Assembly (NCBI GenBank): GCA_900319885.1 | Contig: ONQH01000022.1 | Coordinates: 1 to 19,851, forward strand | Length of the DNA stretch: 19,851 bases | Direction: 5' to 3' | Source of the DNA: Candidatus Avelusimicrobium ruminicola | Lineage (GTDB): Bacteria; Elusimicrobiota; Elusimicrobia; Elusimicrobiales; Elusimicrobiaceae | Shown: positions 13,253-19,851 of the stretch, in pieces | Layout of the letters: every line of letters starts with the position of its first letter | How positions within the stretch are numbered: the stretch's first letter is position 1 | Made by a program: the position numbers and the translations under genes | The notes under the pieces: generated by a model | Databases searched by the model: none | Told to the model about the DNA's origin: nothing | The model's input: only the letters and a program-made list of their open reading frames with translations

Positions 13253-14548
13253 ATGCGATACACTCAAAAAATTGCTCTTATTTTTTTAAGTGCCTGTTTG
13301 CTTGCCACGCAGGCGCAAGCCGGTTTGAAGATAAAACGCCCGGTAAAAAAAGCGGCCCCGGTGGCTACAGTTTCCCGGCGCGCCGGCTTGCCCAAACGAT
13401 TGGACTTAAGCGGCAAACGCCGCAAACAAATTTTAGAAACCCGCGTAGCACGTACCTTCCAACAGGCTATGGACGCTTACGCCCGCGCCAGCAATAATAA
13501 TGTATTGTGGGAAGCCATCCCGCCCCAATCCAACCGGGTAGTTAAATTGTTCCCGTTAAAACCGGCGCACGTCTATCCGGACAAGCCTTTCCTGCTTCAC
13601 CCGGTACGCGGCCCGCAACTCACCGAAGCGTATATTTTAGCGCAAAACAACCGTTTGTTTCTACAGCACCTACGCCGGATGGAAACCTTTTGGCCCCGCT
13701 TTGACGAGGCGATCCCGCGTTTTTATGAGGAGGCCCGCGCGCTGGTCCAGCCGGAAAATCCGCTGCAATATGCCGTCAGCCATATTCCCGCACAGGCTAA
13801 AAATATTTTTGTGGGCGAAATCCACGGGTACCCGGAACTTTCCGAATTTGTGAGCGATTTTCTTCCGCTTTTACGTCAACGCCACCCCAATACGCCAATC
13901 TTTTTGTTTACGGAATTTCTTTCAGATCCGGCCAGCCAAGGCGGCCACGTACTGACAAAGGCCCTGTCGGGCGACCCGTTCAAATATTATCAGCGCGTAT
14001 GGGACGCGGCCGAAGAAGAAGGCATCCGCGTCGTGGGTTTAGAACCGAAATTTGCCGATGCCAACTACTTTATCAAAGTACCGCACTTTTACAAAGAAAA
14101 ATCTATCTCTATCTGGAGCACGCTGGAAGGCATGCATATACGTAACGAGCATTGGTGGAAAATCTTGCAACAGTACCGCGCCCAAAACCCCGAGGCAATT
14201 TTTGTGGTTTACACCGGCAGCGCACACAGTCTGTATACCTATGAGTTTTCACTGGCGGCCCGCGCGCCCAAAGGCAGTGCCTTTATGCTGGAACTGGTGC
14301 CCACCAAGCAATTACGCCCGCAGGAACGCGTGTTTAATACCAACTATGCTGACAATTTGGAACGGACCGACCCACTACTTTCCTTCCCCCAGCAGGTATT
14401 GCATTGGAAATCCGGCGATTTGGCCCCCCTTTCCGGCTTTGATATGCGTATTAAAGTGCCGGTCAATTTAGAGTACAAGAAAATGGAAATAGAACAACAA
14501 ATTCTGATACACGATCAAATGGATAAGCTAAATACATTGTTTTTTTAA
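13253..14548 (+). CDS. Secreted GxxH-type (TIKI/TraB/ChaN superfamily) protein, paralog 1
   Basis: First of four tandem paralogs. The 431-residue product has a type I signal peptide (MRYTQKIALIF... ending TQAQA, cut before GLKIKRP), a basic segment, and an ~280-residue domain. In that domain GEIH (188-191), Glu221 in LFTEFL and GSAH (322-325) in VVYTGSAHSLY form the GxxH...E...GxxH pattern of the TIKI/TraB/ChaN-like fold. It also has the array's own motifs: YPDKPFL, NNRLF, LEGMHIRNE, KYRAQ-like QQYRAQNPEAIFVVY, and the C-terminal LSGFDMRIK. In that superfamily members bind haem (ChaN), are proteases (TIKI) or esterases (EreA), so function is open. The start at 13253 is chosen for the signal peptide; an AGAGGG site lies 12 bases upstream, rather far. 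Confidence 0.75.
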   Translation: MRYTQKIALIFLSACLLATQAQAGLKIKRPVKKAAPVATVSRRAGLPKRLDLSGKRRKQILETRVARTFQQAMDAYARASNNNVLWEAIPPQSNRVVKLFPLKPAHVYPDKPFLLHPVRGPQLTEAYILAQNNRLFLQHLRRMETFWPRFDEAIPRFYEEARALVQPENPLQYAVSHIPAQAKNIFVGEIHGYPELSEFVSDFLPLLRQRHPNTPIFLFTEFLSDPASQGGHVLTKALSGDPFKYYQRVWDAAEEEGIRVVGLEPKFADANYFIKVPHFYKEKSISIWSTLEGMHIRNEHWWKILQQYRAQNPEAIFVVYTGSAHSLYTYEFSLAARAPKGSAFMLELVPTKQLRPQERVFNTNYADNLERTDPLLSFPQQVLHWKSGDLAPLSGFDMRIKVPVNLEYKKMEIEQQILIHDQMDKLNTLFF

Positions 14549-14572
14549 CCTTACCATAAAATGGAGACATAT

Positions 14573-15841
14573 ATGATAAAACGAACCTGGTTATGGGTAG
14601 TAATTTTAAGTATATTGCTGTTTCCCTTCCAAGCGCAAGCTGGAGTAAAAAGCCCTAAACGCTCCCCCAAACGCCCCCCCAAAGCCGTCACCGCCCGGCG
14701 CGCTTTTACGCACGACATGCGCAAAGGGAATTATACCCTACAGCGTCAAAGGGAAATCTCCTCCTTGTTGAGCCGGCGCGCCATTCTCTCCTTTGATCGC
14801 GCCAGCCAAGCCCACTTGGATTTGAGTCTCCCCCTTCGCTCCCATACTGGCATGCCTGCTGCCCGCATGAAAAGTTTTGAGAATACACACTGGCAGAAAA
14901 TTTACCCGGATAAGCCGTTTTTAACTACGAGCCAACAAGTAGGCAATTACATGATTTCTCACAATAACCGCTTGCTCGTCCAAGAAACAGCACGTATGAA
15001 ACAACTTTCCGTGGATCTGACCGCGCGTTTGCCGCAGTTGGAAGAAGCCATTGCCAAAAGCCCGCGCCCGGAAAACCCGCTCACGTGGCTGTTGGAGAAC
15101 ATCCCCGACCAAACCAGTATGTTATTTCTGGGTGAAGTACATGACGTGCCGGAAATTCATGAAGCCATTGTCACGTTGTTAGCGCAATTACGCGAGAAAA
15201 ATCCCAACCGCAAAATTGTATTGTTTACGGAGTTCTTGCCCGAGGAACTTCACTATGCCGCCAACGCGGCCACCGCCACGCCGCTGGGAATGCTCCAGAT
15301 ATGGAAATCTGCTCTACGCCGCGATATAGAAGTAATCGGCTTAGAGCCAGAATTTGTAACAGGGGACTTAAGCAAACAACAGGTACAGAATACCGAAGGC
15401 ACCAAACTGGTAACATTAAACCAGTGGGCCAATTTGGAGGGGGTCCGCCTGCGCAACGAAGCCTGGGTACGCACCCTGGAAAAGTACCGTGCGCAAGAAC
15501 CGGAAGCCTTGTTTGTAGTATATAGCGGCATGGGGCACTGCGGGTATAATCAGCCGTTTACGCTCTCGCAAGCGTTTGAGCACGAAAAGCCCTACGTCGT
15601 TTCTTTTGTTCCGTCCCATAAAATAAGAACCCGGAAAATAGATGCCGAAGAGGGAAACCGCCACGTAGTTGCCAACTATCATGATATGTTAGAGCAAATG
15701 CTGGTAGAAAATCTCCCGCAGCCGCTCATCCACCTGCCTGACCCCGAACTGAGCCGCTTGGCCGGGTTTGATGTGCGCCTGAAATTAGAAGTTGATAAAG
15801 AAGGACTTATTTTTGACTTGTTAATGGATGAAATGTTTAAG
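14573..15841 (+). CDS. Secreted GxxH-type protein, paralog 2
   Basis: Second of the array, about 423 residues, 24 bases after paralog 1 and so probably cotranscribed. Signal peptide MIKRTWLWVVILSILLFPFQAQA, then a very basic proline-rich segment (KSPKRSPKRPPK). Core motifs are GEVH (187-190), Glu220 in LFTEFL and GMGH (319-322). It shares with paralog 4 the block LEGVRLRNEAWVRTLEKYRA almost unchanged, although the codons differ at many third positions, meaning the protein sequence is kept by selection. The DKPFL, NNRLL and C-terminal LAGFDVRLK motifs are present. The start follows GGAG at 14563-14566; the earlier ATG at 14561 overlaps that site. The stop codon follows at 15842-15844. Confidence 0.78.
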
Positions 15842-15851
15842 TAAAAACGAT

Positions 15852-17129
15852 ATGAACCGATGGTGCCTACTACTGATTAGTTTGTGTATACTGGCCGGCC
15901 CCGTCCGCGCGCAGGTAGCAATTGCTACTGCCAAGGAACTGTCCCTCCTTTCGCGCGGGGTGGCCCAATCGGTACGCAAGGGCAATCCGCTCTATATCCC
16001 CGGCAAAGCACGCGTAGGCCGCACGGGGTTGTATTCGTTTCAAGTAACCCGTGTACTTGAGCGCCGCGCCGCCCACGCCCGCAAACACGCTGTAAGGATA
16101 CGCCAGGGATTCCCCTTGGGGAAAACCACCATCCACGGTTCGCAACCCGTTTCCAATTTCAAATGGGGCCTTTCCGGCGATTTGCCCCTTTCACGCGCGC
16201 TGGAACATTACACCCCCCGGCAAAAAGCCTTATATCTTTCCGCCCTGGAAAACCGCATTTTCTTGAAAGAGGCCTACCGCCTGCGTGACCAAGTTTGGAC
16301 CCCTCTGGCAGAAAATTTACCCCGTTTACGTCAAGCCGCCGCCCAATCCCCGCAACCGGCGGACCCGATCGCGTTTGTCATCCAACAACTTCCTTCGCAA
16401 ATAAATACCCTGGCTATTGGGGAGGTACATTGTTTTGTCCCCGTGCGTAGCGTCATGGCCCAACTGCTCACGCAACTACGCCAAGCCCGCCCCACGCAAG
16501 AAATTTTTCTCTTTACCGAAGCGTTGGAACAAGAGCAAGCGCATTTCCACCCGCAAGGCAAATATAGTGTGCTACCTAAGGAAGAACGCTCCGGACTAGA
16601 CCAAGTATGGCGCGCCGCGCGGGATAATCATATCCCGGTTATTGGGTTGGAACCCCAAGAAGTATTGCAAGATGCCCAACTGTCGCTCTATGCCCGCTTT
16701 GAACATGCGGACCGGGCCACGCACGTAATCACCCCGTATTATGCTTCGTTGACCGGGATGAAATGGCGCAACAAACAATTTGCCCAAACCATCCAAAAAT
16801 ACCGTGCCCAACACCCCGACGCGCTGTTTGTCATCCACACCGGAGGGATGCATGTGGAATATACGGCCCCTTTTTCGCTGACTGCCCAAATGAACCCGGC
16901 CAAAACCTTTGTACTGCGCATTCTCCCCACCGAAAAACAAGTGCGTGCGGAATTTCCCGAGGAGTCTTTACCAAACATCTATTTTATGTGGGATCCGCTG
17001 GGCAGCGAACTCAACGGAGCGGCCTTGTTTAACCAACCGTTCTTGTATTGGCAGGACCCGCAACTGGCCCGTATGACCGGCGTAGATGCCTACTTGCAAG
17101 CCGAGGAGCGTTTTTGGCAAAAACCATAA
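15852..17129 (+). CDS. Secreted GxxH-type protein, paralog 3 (most diverged)
   Basis: Third of the array, 425 residues, beginning eight bases after the previous stop. Signal peptide MNRWCLLLISLCILAGPVRA, cut before QVAIATAK. It keeps GEVH (190-193), Glu223 in LFTEAL and GGMH (331-334), so the putative active or ligand site is intact. It lacks the DKPFL and NNRLF motifs in their usual form, and the C-terminal motif is altered to MTGVDAYLQ. No ribosome binding site is visible before the chosen ATG, so expression may depend on coupling to paralog 2. An ATG at 15828 would overlap paralog 2 and put eight polar residues before the signal peptide. Confidence 0.72.
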   Translation: MNRWCLLLISLCILAGPVRAQVAIATAKELSLLSRGVAQSVRKGNPLYIPGKARVGRTGLYSFQVTRVLERRAAHARKHAVRIRQGFPLGKTTIHGSQPVSNFKWGLSGDLPLSRALEHYTPRQKALYLSALENRIFLKEAYRLRDQVWTPLAENLPRLRQAAAQSPQPADPIAFVIQQLPSQINTLAIGEVHCFVPVRSVMAQLLTQLRQARPTQEIFLFTEALEQEQAHFHPQGKYSVLPKEERSGLDQVWRAARDNHIPVIGLEPQEVLQDAQLSLYARFEHADRATHVITPYYASLTGMKWRNKQFAQTIQKYRAQHPDALFVIHTGGMHVEYTAPFSLTAQMNPAKTFVLRILPTEKQVRAEFPEESLPNIYFMWDPLGSELNGAALFNQPFLYWQDPQLARMTGVDAYLQAEERFWQKP

Positions 17130-17137
17130 ACCGGAGT

Positions 17138-17165
17138 GGGCCTTTTTTCTTGAAAAAATAGGCCT
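17138..17165. other. T/A-rich inverted repeat between paralogs 3 and 4
   Basis: GGGCC-TTTTTT pairs with AAAAAA-(TA)-GGCCT around a four-base CTTG loop, nine bases after the paralog 3 stop. The T run is in the stem, not after it, and only TTTAG follows, so termination is uncertain. Together with the 90-bp gap and a good ribosome binding site before paralog 4, it suggests that paralog 4 may have its own expression control. Confidence 0.4.
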
Positions 17166-17219
17166 TTAGTCCCTGGGAAATACAAGCGGGACGTATTAAA
17201 GTATAAGTAGGAGCAAAGT

Positions 17220-18470
17220 ATGTTACGAAAAAAAATTTTACCGCTCATCCTGGTAAGTTTCTGTTTGCTGGCACTGCCGGCACAAGCCGCGTGGAAACTT
17301 CCGCTTAAATCACGCAAGGCTCCTGCCGCCAGACACTTGCCCAAGTCTGCCATGCGCCACCCTAATTTCATCCAGCGCGAACAAATTTCCAACCTATTAC
17401 ACCGGCGTGCCCGTAAGACCTACCAACAGGCCGTAAAACTCCAGCAGGAACTTCCCCCTTCGCGCGGGCTTACCATTGGCGAGCCGGTCCGCGCTATCCG
17501 CCGTCCCAATGATATGCCGACCGAACGCGTGTATGCCGATAAACCGTTTTTGACCTCGCGCCACCAAACCGCCGATTATATGGTGGCCCAAAGTAACCGT
17601 TTATTTATCCGCGAAGTGGCCCGCATGCGCCAATTATGGAACGAGTTAGATAAACATTTAGACGAATTAAAACAAGCCGCCGCCAACACCCCCCAACCGG
17701 CGGACCCGATCGCGTGGTTGGCCCGTCAAATTCCCGCGGATACCAGCATCCTCTTTGTGGGCGAAATGCACGGCTACGGAGAAATTCACGAAGCCACCGC
17801 ACAACTTTTAGGGTTACTGCGCCAACGTCATCCTACCCGCCGCATTGTGCTGCTTACCGAATTTTTAACGGAAGATTTCCATTATACCGCAGACGTTCCC
17901 ACGGATGCGCTACACCTGCCCGACTTTGAAGGCGTATGGCAAGAAGCACTGAGTCAACATATAGAAGTAATCGGTTTAGAACCTATGCACGTTATGAACG
18001 ATACGTGTGAAATGAAATACCGCAGCCGCGACAACGGCAAAATGAAAACCGCCCCCCAATGGGCCCATTTAGAAGGGGTCCGCTTGCGTAACGAGGCTTG
18101 GGTACGCACGTTGGAAAAGTACCGCGCACAAGACCCCGAGGCGTTATTTGTGGTCTACTCCGGCGCGGCGCACAGTATGTATAATTTCCCGTTTACACTT
18201 TCCACGGCCCTTACTAAAGAAGTTCCCTTTGTGGCCACATTTTACCCCGAAACGGTGTTTTACCTGGCCACTAATAACTGGCTGATTTCTTCGCTGGAAA
18301 ATGCGTTTATCCCGTTGGAAGAGCCCCTGGAAAGGATGACCCACCCGGACGCTTTTCCGCAACAAACAATTCACTTCCAAGACCCGCACCTAGCCAAACT
18401 GGCCGGATTTAACGTGCGCGTAAAATTGCCGATTAGTACCCAGCGTTATTACAGGGATCACGGGTTTTAG
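17220..18470 (+). CDS. Secreted GxxH-type protein, paralog 4
   Basis: Last of the array, 416 residues. Signal peptide MLRKKILPLILVSFCLLALPAQA, cut before AWKLPLK. Core motifs are GEMH (181-184), Glu214 in LLTEFL and GAAH (315-318); the array motifs YADKPFL, SNRLF, LEGVRLRNE, KYRAQDPEALFVVYSG and LAGFNVRVK are all present. Closest overall to paralog 2, but it shares with paralog 3 a 22-bp stretch of identical DNA (17694-17715 and 16353-16374), hinting at local recombination. The start has an AGGAG site at a normal distance, better than those of paralogs 1 and 3. No terminator is seen in the 58 bases before the tRNA. Confidence 0.77.
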   Translation: MLRKKILPLILVSFCLLALPAQAAWKLPLKSRKAPAARHLPKSAMRHPNFIQREQISNLLHRRARKTYQQAVKLQQELPPSRGLTIGEPVRAIRRPNDMPTERVYADKPFLTSRHQTADYMVAQSNRLFIREVARMRQLWNELDKHLDELKQAAANTPQPADPIAWLARQIPADTSILFVGEMHGYGEIHEATAQLLGLLRQRHPTRRIVLLTEFLTEDFHYTADVPTDALHLPDFEGVWQEALSQHIEVIGLEPMHVMNDTCEMKYRSRDNGKMKTAPQWAHLEGVRLRNEAWVRTLEKYRAQDPEALFVVYSGAAHSMYNFPFTLSTALTKEVPFVATFYPETVFYLATNNWLISSLENAFIPLEEPLERMTHPDAFPQQTIHFQDPHLAKLAGFNVRVKLPISTQRYYRDHGF

Positions 18471-18514
18471 CACCGCCCAATTAGCACCCCTAGCCAACCG
18501 GCGCGCAAAAATAA

Positions 18515-18520
18515 TACAAT
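18515..18520 (+). promoter_or_regulatory. Probable -10 box of the tRNA-Ser gene
   Basis: TACAAT ends eight bases before the first tRNA base. The -35 position (about 18492-18497) is a poor match, so the call rests on the -10 box and its position. Confidence 0.4.
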
Positions 18521-18528
18521 AGAAGAAG

Positions 18529-18615
18529 GGAAGGGTGGCCGAGTGGTTTAAGGCGTCAGTCTTGAAAACTGATGTAGGGGCAACTCTACCGAGGGTTCGA
18601 ATCCCTCCCCTTCCG
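18529..18615 (+). tRNA. tRNA-Ser (anticodon UGA)
   Basis: An 87-base class II tRNA. The acceptor stem GGAAGGG (18529-18535) pairs with CCCTTCC (18608-18614), followed by discriminator G. The anticodon stem TCAGT/ACTGA encloses CTTGAAA with anticodon TGA at 18563-18565. A long variable arm (GTAG..CTAC) marks it as serine, and the T arm is GAGGG-TTCGAAT-CCCTC. CCA is not encoded. It reads UCA and, by wobble, other UCN codons. Confidence 0.97.
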
Positions 18616-18617
18616 TA
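18598..18617 (+). repeat. attL-like 3' end of tRNA-Ser
   Basis: CGAATCCCTCCCCTTCCGTA covers the T-arm/acceptor end of the tRNA plus two bases beyond. It recurs exactly at 18799-18818, in the same orientation and 201 bases away, as a pair of attachment sites around an inserted element would. Confidence 0.7.
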
Positions 18618-18627
18618 TAATTAAAAC

Positions 18628-18649
18628 AGCACCCTTGCGGTGCTTTTTT
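18628..18649 (+). terminator. Terminator directly after tRNA-Ser
   Basis: AGCACC (18628-18633) pairs with GGTGCT (18639-18644) around CTTGC and is followed by a T run to 18649. The T run is also the left edge of the structured direct repeat. Confidence 0.88.
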
Positions 18650-18798
18650 AATTATATGATAGACATGGAGCAACACCAACTGCTTGGTGTTGCGTAGGGA
18701 TGAGAAAGCCGGAGCCTTATGCGAGTTTGAACGCAGTGAAAGGCGAGCATGGCGAGGCGGGGTCGCGAGCGCCGCACGTCAGTAAGGCGACTTGTGAC
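18642..18798 (+). repeat. Structured direct repeat, copy A
   Basis: 18642-18762 matches 19731-19851 (exact from about 18665, with a few changes in the A/T-rich left edge). Foldable parts: CAACACCAA-CTGC-TTGGTGTTG (18671-18692, perfect 9-bp stem); GCCTT/AAGGC (18714-18744) enclosing TGCG/CGCA; and GTCGC/GCGAC (18762-18791). No reading frame of note. It lies between the two tRNA-end repeats. It may be a small mobile element, an island remnant or a structured RNA. Confidence 0.75.
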
Positions 18799-18818
18799 CG
18801 AATCCCTCCCCTTCCGTA
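18799..18818 (+). repeat. attR-like duplicate of the tRNA-Ser 3' end
   Basis: Exact copy of 18598-18617 with no tRNA body in front of it. It is followed 23 bases later by a second terminator hairpin, which may have been the original tRNA terminator before insertion. Confidence 0.7.
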
Positions 18819-18841
18819 TTTTAGTTTTTGATTATTAGCAT

Positions 18842-18880
18842 AAATCTCCGTTAGAGTTTAACTCCGACGGGGATTTTTTT
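18842..18880 (+). terminator. Second terminator downstream of the tRNA-end duplicate
   Basis: AAATCTCCGT (18842-18851) pairs with ACGGGGATTT (18867-18876) with one G-U pair. Inside the loop GAGT/ACTC can also pair. Four more T residues follow, to 18880. No gene immediately upstream needs it except tRNA-Ser. Confidence 0.75.
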
Positions 18881-19049
18881 ATAAACAACCGATAGCATGC
18901 TCTTTTTGGCGGGTTTGTGCGCGTTTTGATAAATATTCTCGTTTTATGCTGACAAGACTAGGCAGGAAGTCGTGCACTTGCGATTATTTGTAGAAGATTT
19001 GCTTTTGTTCTTGCCAATTCGGTGTGCAAGGAGTAATTATTGCAAGGAC
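18881..19049. other. Non-coding spacer
   Basis: A/T-rich spacer between the terminator and the stop of the Sel1 gene. I see no gene, hairpin or repeat in it. Confidence 0.5.
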
Positions 19050-19520
19050 TTATTTCCCTGTTTCATATTTGCTTAGAGTATCTTGCAAAAACTGTCTGTA
19101 TTTGGCAGATTTTTCGGGAATATAAAGTCCGGGGGTTGGATTATCATATAATTCTATTGCCCGTTTATACATAGCGGCGGCTTGCTTTGAATCACGCGGT
19201 GTACCAACCCCTTCAAAGTATAGATCTCCCAGTTCAGTCAACACGCCCAAATCTTGTTCTTTTTGGGCAAGCTCTTGAGTAAAAGTAAAACACAATTCCG
19301 GAATAAATTGTTTGGGGCGAGGGAGTGCTTGATAATATTCTGTAATTATTTCATACTGTGCTTTTATATCTCCCTGTTGCGCTTTCTGGATAAGGTTCTT
19401 CCTTTTAGCCGAAATCTTGTATTGTTTTCCATTTACCTCTAGTGTAACGGGTTGAAAATTTTTCAAAAACAATAAAATACCTGCAAACAGCACAATTAAC
19501 AGAACAATGTATTTAGACAT
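19050..19520 (-). CDS. Membrane-anchored Sel1-repeat protein
   Basis: A 156-residue protein with one N-terminal membrane helix (about 4-20), a short beta-like segment (VTLEVNGKQYKIS), and a helical C-terminal part. It has at least one clear Sel1-type repeat, LGDLYFEGVGTPRDSKQAAAMYKRAIE, at about 97-123, and a degenerate one before it from about 47 (AQQGDIKAQYEI). Sel1 repeats are protein-binding helix pairs; the partner is unknown. The GGAG site seven bases before the ATG supports the start. Base composition is more A/T-rich than the neighbouring genes. It stands alone between two copies of a long direct repeat, which suggests it could move or be lost as a cassette. Confidence 0.8.
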   Translation of the reverse strand: MSKYIVLLIVLFAGILLFLKNFQPVTLEVNGKQYKISAKRKNLIQKAQQGDIKAQYEIITEYYQALPRPKQFIPELCFTFTQELAQKEQDLGVLTELGDLYFEGVGTPRDSKQAAAMYKRAIELYDNPTPGLYIPEKSAKYRQFLQDTLSKYETGK

Positions 19521-19730
19521 ACAATATCTCCGAATAATATATATTTTGTATTGTACTAAATCAGCACCTTGCTACTCAAACTACACACTCCGTTTGCTTC
19601 TTAAAACGCACCCCTACTTTGTTGCTCTCTCGGTCGGATACCTCCGCGCTACCGCGCGCGTCCCGCCAGTATTCCTTCCTCGTTCGCGCCGCGTATGGGC
19701 GTGTTTTTCTTTGCAAACATTTTCTCTTGC
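19521..19730. other. Gene-free stretch with a G/C-rich patch
   Basis: After the Sel1 promoter region, 19640-19700 is G/C-rich with CGCG-rich self-complementary words (CCGCGCTACCGCGCG). A weak CGCC/GGCG hairpin runs into GTGTTTTTCTTT near 19700. No gene is supportable. It could be a repeat remnant. Confidence 0.4.
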
Positions 19731-19851
19731 GCTTTTTTAACTATATACTAAGTATGGAGCAACACCAACTGCTTGGTGTTGCGTAGGGATGAGAAAGCCG
19801 GAGCCTTATGCGAGTTTGAACGCAGTGAAAGGCGAGCATGGCGAGGCGGGG
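19731..19851 (+). repeat. Structured direct repeat, copy B (cut by window end)
   Basis: Matches copy A (18642-18762) at a constant offset of 1089 bases; the perfect 9-bp hairpin CAACACCAA/TTGGTGTTG is present. Unlike copy A, no tRNA lies just upstream. Whether its right end also carries a tRNA-end duplicate is beyond the window. Confidence 0.85.

Noticed and set aside
13253..14548. Erythromycin esterase-type resistance gene
   Set aside because: Only the general GxxH/Glu pattern is shared with EreA-like proteins. The signal peptide and fourfold array do not point to antibiotic resistance.
18799..18818. Second tRNA gene
   Set aside because: Only the last 20 bases of the serine tRNA are present; no D arm, anticodon arm or 5' acceptor strand precedes them.

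Overview
The window looks like a chromosomal segment of a fermentative, host-associated bacterium. Its mix of a class III-type pseudopilin, leaderless genes and dispersed palindromic repeats suggests a gut member of the Elusimicrobiota. That placement is an inference from gene style, not something the sequence proves. Genes are tightly packed, with many 4-bp ATGA overlaps.

Layout. (1) 1-2460: gdhA (minus strand) diverges from a short DtxR/MntR-type regulator. Both sides are bordered by copies of a ~160-215 bp repeat, and palindromic GTCATCC-type repeats lie between. (2) 2458-4644 (minus): operon rsmI, a shortened TsaC/Sua5/YrdC-like gene, and an orphan histidine kinase. (3) 4760-6285: a YfcC/DcuC-type transporter with a strong terminator. 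(4) 6293-6811 (minus): a type IV pilin-like protein. (5) 6910-8929: a sodium:solute symporter overlapping a thiamine pyrophosphokinase gene. (6) 8926-13106 (minus): a six-gene operon read as radical SAM protein, membrane-anchored glycogen-binding-module protein, tsaE, tsaB, rimI and a TPR protein broken by a frameshift. (7) 13253-18470 (plus): four tandem genes for secreted ~420-residue paralogs with a GxxH ... E ... GxxH pattern, as in the TIKI/TraB/ChaN superfamily. (8) 18529-18818: tRNA-Ser(UGA), its terminator, a structured repeat, and a second copy of the tRNA 3' end. (9) 19050-19851: a Sel1-repeat membrane protein between two direct copies of the same structured repeat; the second copy runs off the window.

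How the parts fit. TsaE, TsaB and possibly the TsaC-like protein belong to t6A tRNA modification. RsmI and RimI modify the ribosome. The symporter and thiamine pyrophosphokinase look like a thiamine salvage pair. The four secreted paralogs have no named neighbours that explain them and are the main candidate for an undescribed system. Four transcription units (1597, 4644, 6910, 13106) share the same start architecture: an extended -10 box exactly six bases before the ATG and no ribosome binding site, which points to leaderless mRNAs.
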